Below are positions 16,033 through 23,964 of a stretch of 23,964 nt of DNA, one piece after another. Source of the DNA: Zoogloeaceae bacterium (GTDB lineage Bacteria; Pseudomonadota; Gammaproteobacteria; Burkholderiales; Rhodocyclaceae). The position numbers and the translations under genes were made by a program. A model generated the notes under the pieces. It searched no databases and had not been told where the DNA came from. It worked only from the letters and a program-made list of their open reading frames with translations. The stretch is taken from assembly GCA_031259605.1 (NCBI GenBank), contig JAIRLE010000102.1:1-23964 (forward strand), written 5' to 3'. Numbering within the stretch: position 1 is the first letter of the stretch; the number at the start of each line of letters is the position of its first letter.

Positions 16033-16532
16033 GCTTTGACCTCACGTTGTTCCAGAAGAGCGCCCAAGATCAACAATGCCGCGCCCGCGGTAATGCCGGA
16101 GTCGGCCAGGTTGAAGGCCGGCCAGTGCCAGCCCGCCAGATGGAAATCCAGGAAATCCACCACCGCCCCATGCAGCAGACGGTCGATCACATTGCCCAGC
16201 GCCCCGCCCATGATCAGCGCCAACGCCGTATTCTGGAGCCTTTGCCGGGGGTGTTTCCACAGCATGACCAGTATCCACAGGCAGATGCCCAGCGCCAGCA
16301 GGGTAAACAGCCAGCGTTGCCAGCCGCCCATGTTCGCCAGCAATCCGAAGGACGCGCCGGTGTTATAGACCAGCGTCAGATTGAAGAAACCGGTCAATGG
16401 CAATTGTTCGCCATGGCGAAAATACGCGAGGATGACGGATTTGCTTGCCTGGTCGGCGGCAAGAACGGCGGCGGCGACCAGGAGCCAGAAAAAAAAGATG
16501 CCTTTGTTGGGCATGTCTGGAAGCGGGTTCAT
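16029..16532 (-). CDS. lspA: Lipoprotein signal peptidase (signal peptidase II)
   Basis: This inner-membrane aspartyl protease removes signal peptides from prolipoproteins after diacylglyceryl transfer. The start MNPLPDMPNKG is chosen because TGAGG lies 6 bases upstream and only 7 bases separate it from the ileS stop; the longer frame runs into ileS. The 167-aa protein has four membrane helices. Family motifs include DQASK (27-31), VYNTGASFG (55-63), NVIDRLLHGAVVDF with catalytic D117, and FNLADSGI with catalytic D144. It sits in the usual ileS-lspA order and can process the lipoproteins at 6947 and 12127. Confidence 0.96.
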   Translation of the reverse strand: MNPLPDMPNKGIFFFWLLVAAAVLAADQASKSVILAYFRHGEQLPLTGFFNLTLVYNTGASFGLLANMGGWQRWLFTLLALGICLWILVMLWKHPRQRLQNTALALIMGGALGNVIDRLLHGAVVDFLDFHLAGWHWPAFNLADSGITAGAALLILGALLEQREVKA

Positions 16533-16539
16533 TATTGCC

Positions 16540-19335
<2,796 letters not shown>

Positions 19336-19360
19336 GATGATGTTCGCTGGTTGCCGGTTG

Positions 19361-20302
19361 TCAGGAAGATGCCGCGAGAAAATCCCGCGCCGCGCGGACA
19401 TCGGCGGCGATACGGGTTTTCAGGGCGTCGAGGTGGGAAAAGGTCATTTCGTCGCGCAGCTTGTGCAGGAAGGCGATGTTCAGATGCGCGCCGTACAGGT
19501 TGCCGGAAAAATCCAGCAAATGCACTTCCAGCAGCGGGCGCGTGGCGCACGCGCCGTCGGGATTCAGCGTCGGACGCAACCCCAGGTTGGCGACGCCGAA
19601 AAAAGACCGCTCGTTTACGCCGGAGGCGGCGACGACAAAAACGCCCTGCATGGGCAGGGGATTGTGGCGGATGCGGATATTGGCGGTGGCAAAGCCCAGT
19701 TGCCGCCCCAGTTTTTGTCCGTGCACCACCTGCCCGGCAATGGCGTAGGGGCGGCCAAGAAAATCCGCCGCCTTTGCCAGTTCCCCCGCCGCCAGCGCCG
19801 TACGCACCGCCGAACTGGAGACGCGCTCGCCCAGAAGGGTCACGGTCGGCACGGCTTCCACGCCGAACCCAAGCGCGCGTCCCGCTGCCTGTAGATAGGC
19901 AAAATCCCCCAGACGCTCCGCGCCGAAACGAAAGTCGTCGCCCACGATGACGTGTCGCGCTTTCAGTCTCCGGCAAAGCAGGTTTTCGACAAACGCTTCC
20001 GCCGGTTGCGCCGCGAAGGCTGCGGAAAACGGCGTCACATACACCGCGTCCACGCCCGCTTCGGAGAAGGCTTCCAGCTTTTCGCGCAAGGTGGAAAGCC
20101 GCGCGGGCGCACAATCCGGCGTAAAGAACTCGCGCGGGTGCGGCTCGAAGGTCACTACCGCCGCCGTCGCCGCCAACGCGCCTCCCTTTTCCAGGAGCCG
20201 CGCCAGCAAGGCGCGATGCCCCCGATGCATCCCGTCGAAATTGCCCAGGGTCAGCACCGTGGCGGAAAGAGCCGGTTGATGAAAGCCGCGAAAAACGCGC
20301 AT
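19361..20302 (-). CDS. ribF: Bifunctional riboflavin kinase/FAD synthetase
   Basis: RibF converts riboflavin to FMN and then FAD; FAD is needed by AhpF elsewhere in this window. The 313-aa product matches the E. coli length with the ATG at 20302 (MRVFRGFHQPAL). A longer frame from 20329 adds 9 unlikely residues. The N-terminal adenylyltransferase domain has VLTLGNFDGMHRGHRALL (about 25-42), FEPHPREFF, and GDDFRFGAERLGDF with the SSSAVR motif. The C-terminal kinase domain has GRPYAIAGQVVHGQKLGRQLGFATANI, GVFVVAASG, GVANLGLRPT, and LEVHLLDFSGNLYG. It is the first gene of the ribF-ileS-lspA-pit run; the start codon has only a weak ribosome-binding site. Confidence 0.96.
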   Translation of the reverse strand: MRVFRGFHQPALSATVLTLGNFDGMHRGHRALLARLLEKGGALAATAAVVTFEPHPREFFTPDCAPARLSTLREKLEAFSEAGVDAVYVTPFSAAFAAQPAEAFVENLLCRRLKARHVIVGDDFRFGAERLGDFAYLQAAGRALGFGVEAVPTVTLLGERVSSSAVRTALAAGELAKAADFLGRPYAIAGQVVHGQKLGRQLGFATANIRIRHNPLPMQGVFVVAASGVNERSFFGVANLGLRPTLNPDGACATRPLLEVHLLDFSGNLYGAHLNIAFLHKLRDEMTFSHLDALKTRIAADVRAARDFLAASS

Positions 20303-20377
20303 GAGGAAGAGACGCCAAAAAAACAGCAATTATAGCGTCCATGGGACGGAAGACAGAATCGAGGCGTGATGCGCACA

Positions 20378-20495
20378 CAGGGCAATCGCATGAATGCTGC
20401 CGCCGTATTTTCAGTTCGCCCCTTCGGGGCGAGAGAGGTCGGCAAAGCCGCATATACCGCGCCTGAAATCAGGGAAAGATAGTGCGATTGCTTTG
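20378..20495. repeat. Intergenic repeat element E3 (short, ~118 bp)
   Basis: The left end is CAGGGCAATCGC (20378-20389). The right end inverts as GCGATTGCTTTG (20484-20495), a two-mismatch copy, so this is the simplest complete member of the family. The left 40 bases (ATGAATGCTGCCGCCGTATTTTCAGT) match elements at 14163 and 21036. The right ~45 bases match the inverted left end of the 4216 element. A short frame from the ATG (20391 to about 20480) would give about 29 residues ending in APEIRER, but there is no ribosome-binding site. Confidence 0.75.
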
Positions 20496-20572
20496 GGGGG
20501 GAGCAAGAGAACTGCGCTCGCTCAACATCCGCCAGCAATGTATCTGCCTGGCGTGCCTGCAAAAAAAAGGGG

Positions 20573-20970
20573 GGGAGCCGTCCGGTAAGCCGGGTTCTGT
20601 ACGGCGCTTTCGCGCCTGGCAGCCATTCCTCTAGGCCGCGCATTGCTGCGCGGCTCGAGCGACCTACCCGGAAGCGGCGCGGAGCCACGCCTTGCGCTTC
20701 CCTATGCGGTCTTGCTTCGGATGGGGTTTGCCGTGCCAGTCCTGTTGCCAGTACTGCGGTAGGCGCTTACCCTGCCGTTTCACCCTTGCCTGATCTCCTC
20801 ACGGAGCCATCGGCGGTTTATTTTCTGTTGCACTTTCCGTCGCCTTCAGTCTTTGCAGACTTTATAACGCCCGGCCGTTAACCGGCATCCTGCCCTGTGA
20901 AGCCCGGACTTTCCTCCCCCTGTTTGCCGTTCATCACGACAGACAGGCAGCGACTGCCTGGACGACTCCC
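20573..20970 (-). ncRNA. rnpB: RNase P RNA (class A)
   Basis: This ~398-nt catalytic RNA matures tRNA 5' ends. On the minus strand the 5' end GGGAGTCGTCC pairs with the 3' end GGACGGCTCCC to form helix P1. Conserved regions follow in order: GAGGAAAGTCCGGGC (CR-I), AGGGCAGGATGCC, AGTGCAACAGA, ACCGCCGATGGC, GGTGAAACGGCAGGGTAAG, CCCCATCCGAAGCAAGA, GGGTAGG, and the 3' ACAGAACCCGGCTTACCG that pairs in P4. An 8-base U tract directly follows P1, so P1 with this tract probably serves as the terminator. All open frames inside it are spurious. Confidence 0.97.
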
Positions 20971-20977
20971 GGTGGGG

Positions 20978-20983
20978 ATTATA
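20978..20983 (-). promoter_or_regulatory. -10 box of the rnpB promoter
   Basis: A perfect TATAAT lies on the minus strand, ending 7 bases before the first base of RNase P RNA. That is the right distance for a start at 20970. A good -35 is not obvious: at 17-base spacing the sequence is TGCATT (21001-21006). Repeat element E4 starts about 20 bases further upstream. Confidence 0.75.
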
Positions 20984-21023
20984 GTCTGGCAAGCGCGGGA
21001 AATGCACGGCACGTTTCCTTTGC

Positions 21024-21502
21024 CAAGGCAATCGCATGAATGCCGTCACCGTATTTCCAGTCTGCGCTGCCGTCCGCCATTCCATCGAAATGGCGATTTT
21101 ACGAGATTCCAATTCCGTGGAAGAGCACTGATCGTCCAGCCGGTCAGGGAAGAGGCAAAGTTGGCCGGATTGGTGAGCAGGCACCGCGCGCCGACGATGG
21201 CGGCGATTTTTTCCAGAATCGGGGAATCATTCTTCCGCATCGGGCGTCCGCTTGTTTGGAGAATGCGCGCATTTTAACGGATGCGCATGTCGGCGGCGCG
21301 GGGGTTACCCTCGCCCGCCTGCGGGAGAGGGTGGTTGAAGACCGGGAGAGGGTAGCCGGGCGGCTCGGCGGTTGAGCGCGAGCGGCGGAAATCCCCTCTC
21401 TCGCCCCTGTCGGGGCACTCTCTCCCACCAAGCGGGAGAGAGAACGGCAGGCGGCAGCGCGAACTGAAAAAATGTGATACCGGCATTCATGCGATAACCC
21501 TG
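21024..21502. repeat. Intergenic repeat element E4, with inverted ends, enclosing a gene fragment
   Basis: The left end is CAAGGCAATCGC (21024-21035). The right end inverts as GCGATAACCCTG (21491-21502). Just inside, ATCGCATGAATGCCG (21031-21045) is inverted perfectly at 21481-21495, giving a 15-bp inverted repeat across ~450 bp. Both ends continue with the CGTATTT-CAGT-type sequence. The interior has GCGGGAGAGGG palindromes (21309-21332 and 21395-21442) like those of E1, and a truncated reading frame at 21046-21240. The stretch from 21503 to 21585 shows nothing I can name. Confidence 0.75.
21046..21240 (-). pseudogene. N-terminal fragment of an FAD-linked oxidase (glycolate/D-lactate dehydrogenase type)
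   Basis: The first ~35 residues (start MRKNDSPILEKIAAIVG, then CLLTNPANFASSLTGW) resemble the N-terminus of FAD-binding oxidases, which typically read IVG-x-VLTDPAD-x-YLTDW before the FAD-binding PCMH domain. The remaining frame (TISALPRNW onward) shows no family resemblance and runs into the repeat end, so the gene is cut after about 105 coding bases. An AT-rich, promoter-like stretch precedes the ATG. It cannot encode a functional enzyme. The family call rests on a short match and is tentative. Confidence 0.4.
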
Positions 21503-21585
21503 GCGTTTACGGTTATCCGCCCCGGCTCATCCCCTTCGCGACATCGACAGGGCTTGCCGCGCGGCTTCGTCTCGGAGAATCACGG

Positions 21586-21852
21586 TCAATCAGAATTTTC
21601 CAGGCGTTCGGCCAGGCGTTCCACCCATTCCACGATCAATTGCCGGTCGGCACGATCGAGCGTCATCAGCAGTTGGCGAATGCAGTTTGCCTGATCGTCC
21701 GGGCGCGGACTGACGCTGGTCAGCAACTCTCGCGGATAAAACGCATCATGCTCTTCCTGTACGCCTTGCTGGCAGCCTGGAGTTTCCTGCGCTGCCGGAT
21801 GAAACCCTTGAAAGTCCGGGGAGAAAATCTTGGAAAACCCTCTACGGATTAT
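21586..21852 (-). other. Open frame without a good start; possible C-terminal gene remnant
   Basis: This frame is open for 88 codons to a TGA at 21586-21588 and is not a shadow of any other gene. Its distal half (DDQANCIRQLLMTLDRADRQ, then LIVEWVERLAERLENSD) looks like a helical, charged C-terminal domain. The only ATG lies in LLMTLD and would give about 25 residues. The proximal half overlaps another plausible frame (IRQRRKLQAASKAYRKSMMR), hinting at a frameshifted remnant. It follows the Rhs immunity candidate by about 10 bases. I cannot assign a family. Confidence 0.25.
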
Positions 21853-21861
21853 TCAAAATGC

Positions 21862-22200
21862 TTATTGTACGGTTGCACGGGACAAGCAGTTGTCTGCACT
21901 AATTCCTATGGATTCGACCCCTACTATTTTTGGATGATTTGTCCAAGCACTGAACTCGAAATTTATATCGCCAGTTAATATCCACTGCCTGCCAATCGAT
22001 TGGCAAGCTTGCAGCATTCTATATACGGACAACTCCCAAGATTCATAACAAATATTAACTTGATAACAATATTTTCCCCCTTGCAGAACATCTTCCTTGA
22101 ATTCGTTATCAAGAAATCCTTTTATTTTTTTTACAACATTTTCCTTGGACTTCTCCGATTTTGCCAACAAAAAAAAGTTAAGATTGATCAATGTATTCAT
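21862..22200 (-). CDS. Candidate immunity protein for the Rhs toxin
   Basis: The 112-aa product starts MNTLINLNFFLLAKSEKSKEN and has KYCYQVNICYESWELSVYRMLQ followed by WILTGDINFEFSAW. It looks like a compact alpha/beta cytoplasmic protein without signal peptide or membrane helix. I do not recognise a named immunity family. Its ATG overlaps the toxin-domain stop as ATGA, and GGAGGG lies about 10 bases upstream, so it would be translated together with the toxin. Composition is distinctly AT-rich compared with the surrounding core genes, as is usual for horizontally acquired toxin/immunity tips. The immunity role is inferred from position only. Confidence 0.65.
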   Translation of the reverse strand: MNTLINLNFFLLAKSEKSKENVVKKIKGFLDNEFKEDVLQGGKYCYQVNICYESWELSVYRMLQACQSIGRQWILTGDINFEFSAWTNHPKIVGVESIGISADNCLSRATVQ

Positions 22201-22424
22201 TTGTGTGTTACCCTCCCTCCAAGAGAAATATTCGCATGGGAACTATCACGGGTAGTCCAACCTATTTGTTTTCTTCCTGTATCTGATAGCTGAACATCCC
22301 ATTCAAAAGGTTCTCCTTTTGTTCTAGAAGGCCCTTTTTTCCACACGTTACCAAATCGATCTAGATAGCCACCATCTTTTTTTTGGTAACGGCGTCGTAG
22401 GCTTCCAATCTTTAGGAGGCACAT
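22197..22424 (-). CDS. Ntox17-like C-terminal toxin domain of an Rhs protein (out of frame with the core)
   Basis: The frame carries a short domain: KKDGGYLDRFGNVWKKG, PSRTKGEPFEWDVQLSD, GRKQIGWTTRDSSHANISLGGRVTHK. Its layout, with YxDRFGNxWxKGPSRTxGxPFEWDVQLS and a terminal SLGGxxTH, matches my recollection of polymorphic toxin type 17, a predicted RNase of the BECR fold. Conserved His, Trp and Thr residues are present. The upstream linker RYVPPKDWKP lies in the Rhs frame, which leaves this frame at the A8 tract (22377-22384). An internal ATG at 22424 with AAGGA about 10 bases upstream could in principle start a 75-aa orphan toxin. The stop overlaps the immunity ATG. Confidence 0.7.
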   Translation of the reverse strand: MCLLKIGSLRRRYQKKDGGYLDRFGNVWKKGPSRTKGEPFEWDVQLSDTGRKQIGWTTRDSSHANISLGGRVTHK

Positions 22425-23067
22425 AACGAATTCGTCCTTTTGTTGGCAAGCCTACGGCTTTAATTGCACCTTTCTTAGTAGGACACCACCCCCAAGGATC
22501 AATCCAATTGGCCGCATTGGGCGCATATTGGTAGAGATTCAGTCCTCCCTGAATGTTGATCGGATCGGGCGAGATGAAGCGTCCGCACCCCGGATCGTAA
22601 TACCGTAAGGTGTTGTAATGCAAGCCCGTTTCCGCGTCGAAGTACTGTCCCTGGAAGCGCAGGGCGCAGTCCGTGCCGCTGGGGGCGGCTTCTTCCGGAT
22701 CGAGCGGCAGGGCGTACTGTCTCTCGCCCCAGGCCGAGTAATCCGCGCTCCATTTCCTGCCTTCGGCGTCCATCTCTCCCGCGGGATGTCCGTTCTCGTC
22801 ATAGGCATGGCGGGACACGTTCCCCGAACAATCCGTGTGCGAAACAAGATTGCCGCGCTTGTCCCACTCGAAATACCGTTCGTCTCCCCCAGATCCCGTC
22901 ACTTTCTTCGGCCCAAAGGGCGTCTCCCATTCGTAGCGCGTCTTCTGCCGCAACGGGTCTTCCGATTCCAGCAACACCCCCGTCCGCGGCTCGTACAGGT
23001 TCCGCCATACGCCTCCGTCCGGGCCGGTTTCACTCAGGATGCGCAGACCACCCACTCCCGACGGGTC
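22348..23067 (-). pseudogene. Rhs-family core remnant, frameshifted at both ends
   Basis: About 235 residues remain of what is normally a >1000-residue YD-repeat shell protein. Visible are YD-type repeats (RYEWETPFGPKKVTGSGG, YFEWDKRGNLVSHTD, HAYDENGHPAGEMDAEGR) and the conserved Rhs core end (RFQGQYFDAETGLHYN, TLRYYDPGCGRFISPDPI, GGLNLYQYAPNAANWIDPWGW). The last part normally precedes the variable toxin tip. After the linker the frame reads through the A8 tract into a meaningless tail (RWWLSRSIW). Upstream an in-frame TGA at 23068-23070 blocks it, while a signal-peptide frame continues in another phase. The cut-down core is probably unable to encapsulate a toxin. Confidence 0.85.
22377..22384 (-). 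repeat. A8 homopolymer at the Rhs core/toxin junction
   Basis: Eight T on the plus strand (A8 in the coding strand) sit in CCA-AAA-AAA-AGA. With seven A the frame would read PKKDGGYLDRFGNVW and join the Rhs linker directly to the toxin domain. With eight, it reads PKKRWWLSRSIW and stops at 22348. A change of one base in this tract, or slippage of RNA polymerase on it, would restore the fusion. Confidence 0.85.
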
Positions 23068-23168
23068 TCATGGCCCAGGGGATCGGTCATCACCGTCACA
23101 CGCCCCAGCGCGTCGTGCGCTCCGGCAATGAGCAGGACAACCGCAAGAAACAAGAGACGAATCATCAT
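23034..23168 (-). pseudogene. Signal peptide and first YD repeat of the Rhs gene (5' fragment)
   Basis: The 44-codon frame reads MMIRLLFLAVVLLIAGAHDA and then LGRVTVMTDPLGHETRREW before a premature TGA. The first 17-18 residues look like a Sec signal peptide. LGRVTVMTDPLGHETRREW is a typical Rhs/YD repeat (ALGRxTxxTDPLGHxTxxEW). The next repeat (GGLRILSETGPDGG) continues in a different phase from 23055. A one-base shift near 23055-23065 therefore separates leader and core. There is no clear ribosome-binding site. The direct joining of leader to near-C-terminal repeats suggests that most of the gene was lost by deletion. Confidence 0.7.
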
Positions 23169-23215
23169 GACGAAAGACTAAAACATCAGGCGAAATACGC
23201 AACGGAAATTTTTGC

Positions 23216-23221
23216 TATACT
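23216..23221 (+). promoter_or_regulatory. Extended -10 of the vapBC promoter
   Basis: TGC-TATACT is an extended -10 hexamer ending 35 bases before the vapB ATG. No clear -35 is seen (AAATAC at 17-base spacing), which the extended TGN motif may compensate for. GGAGAG lies 6 bases before the ATG. Confidence 0.5.
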
Positions 23222-23256
23222 TGCTCGTCCCATCCAAAAACGCTTGGAGAGAAATC

Positions 23257-23517
23257 ATGACAACGCTGACCGTTACCCCAACGGGACAATTGCCATTCGA
23301 GAGCGAGATGTTGCAATATCTTGGCGTCAAGCCAGGGGAAAACATTGAAATCGAAAAGCTGCCCGATGCCAGGATTATCCTGAAAGCTGCAAAATCCCGG
23401 AGCTTTCGGGATTTGCAAGGTTGTTTGAAAGGGAAAACCAATGGCCAGGTACTGAGTATCGAGGAAATCAACGAGGCCATCGAAGAATCCGCCATCGCCG
23501 CGATGGAAAGAACATGA
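23257..23517 (+). CDS. vapB: VapB-type antitoxin with AbrB/SpoVT-like DNA-binding domain
   Basis: The 86-aa product starts MTTLTVTPTGQLPFESEML with GGAGAG upstream. The N-terminal ~45 residues (TLTVTPTGQLPFESEMLQYL, GVKPGENIEIEKLPDARIILKA) form a swapped-hairpin AbrB fold that binds the operon promoter. The C-terminal part (LSIEEINEAIEESAIAAME) is the helix that would block the VapC active site. The stop overlaps the vapC start as ATGA, so translation is coupled, which keeps antitoxin in excess. It lies just beyond the decayed Rhs locus on the opposite strand. Confidence 0.9.
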   Translation: MTTLTVTPTGQLPFESEMLQYLGVKPGENIEIEKLPDARIILKAAKSRSFRDLQGCLKGKTNGQVLSIEEINEAIEESAIAAMERT

Positions 23518-23909
23518 GGATCACGGCGGATACCAACGTTCTGCTGCGAGCCTGTGTTGCCGATGATCCGGTACAAGCGCAAAAGGCGGTGGAAGCATTG
23601 GAAAATGCTGAACGGGTTGTCATCAGTCTGCAATCTTTTTGCGAACTGGCATGGGTTTTAGGACGCCACTACCAGACGGCGCGTTCCGACATCGCAGCCA
23701 CGATCCGTGCGCTTTTGGATACACACAATGTCGTCACCGACCGATCCGCCGTCGAATCGGGTCTGGCCGTGCTGGAAGCGGGCGGGGATTTTGCTGATGG
23801 AATCATCGCGCATGAAGGAAGACAATTGGGCGGCGAGGTGTTTTTATCGTTCGACAAAAAAGCGGTAAAGTATTTTCTGTCACAAGGGTTTTCCGCGAAA
23901 CTGTTGTAA
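23514..23909 (+). CDS. vapC: VapC-type PIN-domain ribonuclease toxin
   Basis: The 131-aa PIN-domain protein starts MRITADTNVLLRACV. The acidic metal-binding residues are all present: D6 in TADTNVL, E in SFCELAWVL (about 43), D in GDFADGIIA (about 93-96), and the late D in FLSFDKKAVKY. VapC toxins cleave specific RNAs, often initiator tRNA or the ribosomal sarcin-ricin loop, once VapB is degraded. Length matches the family. It appears intact, so the module is probably functional, perhaps as a plasmid- or island-stabilising element. Confidence 0.92.
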   Translation: MRITADTNVLLRACVADDPVQAQKAVEALENAERVVISLQSFCELAWVLGRHYQTARSDIAATIRALLDTHNVVTDRSAVESGLAVLEAGGDFADGIIAHEGRQLGGEVFLSFDKKAVKYFLSQGFSAKLL

Positions 23910-23957
23910 TCAGAATAGCGCGCAAACACAGTGGAAACGCGCGCCTTCTTCAAACAG

Positions 23958-23964
23958 AAAGGAG
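23958..23964 (+). promoter_or_regulatory. Possible ribosome-binding site of a gene starting beyond the window
   Basis: AAAGGAG forms the last seven bases of the window, 48 bases after the vapC stop. It matches the anti-Shine-Dalgarno sequence well and suggests that a plus-strand gene begins a few bases outside. The start codon cannot be seen. Confidence 0.3.

Noticed and set aside
20846..21277. Short open frames on both strands over 20846-21277
   Set aside because: They overlap RNase P RNA, its promoter or the repeat ends and have no ribosome-binding sites.
22422..22424. ATG at 22424 as the true start of a free-standing toxin
   Set aside because: An AAGGA about 10 bases upstream is suggestive, but the same bases encode the conserved Rhs linker GRIRYVPPK in the other frame, so the site is probably coincidental. 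Kept as an alternative in the feature entry.

Overview
The window is GC-rich bacterial chromosome. Its core genes (ahpC/ahpF, recJ, ribF-ileS-lspA, rnpB, tRNA-Lys) have the order and sequence character of a betaproteobacterium, perhaps Rhodocyclales-like. That placement is an inference from gene content; no 16S or other marker is present. Almost all genes lie on the minus strand. The exceptions are a GH17 gene in the middle and a vapBC pair at the right end.

Left part (1-7153): tRNA-Lys(UUU) with a near-consensus promoter. Next is the peroxide-defence pair ahpC then ahpF, with a well-spaced OxyR-type operator upstream of ahpC and a hairpin terminator/attenuator between the two genes. They are followed by an isolated hypE (hydrogenase maturation) behind an unknown 144-aa gene, a truncated winged-helix-type gene of the COG2958 kind, recJ, and a small lipoprotein gene just upstream of recJ.

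Middle (7456-13854): a macrodomain ADP-ribose deacetylase, a membrane-anchored GH17 beta-glucan enzyme on the plus strand, and a minus-strand signalling cluster. In transcription order the cluster is a VWA-domain lipoprotein (YfbK-like), an ECF sigma factor, a one-TM anti-sigma-like protein and a small membrane protein. The sigma and anti-sigma genes overlap and are probably translationally coupled.

Right part (14443-20970): a tight housekeeping operon ribF-ileS-lspA followed by a Pit-family phosphate transporter that overlaps lspA by 4 bases, then the RNase P RNA gene.

Right end (21000-23964): an accessory island. It holds a gene fragment inside a repeat element and a decayed Rhs polymorphic-toxin locus. 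In that locus a short Rhs core, an Ntox17-like C-terminal toxin domain and an AT-rich candidate immunity gene are still recognisable, but core and toxin are out of frame across an A8 homopolymer. An intact VapBC toxin-antitoxin pair follows.

The intergenic spaces are shaped by a family of short mobile-looking repeats. At least four copies (4216, 13988, 20378, 21024) begin with CAGGGCAATCGC or a close variant, end in its inverse or a degraded form of it, and carry mosaic interiors. A separate ~160-bp block occurs twice in opposite orientation. The two strongest leads for novelty are the out-of-frame Rhs/toxin junction with its candidate immunity gene, and this modular repeat family.
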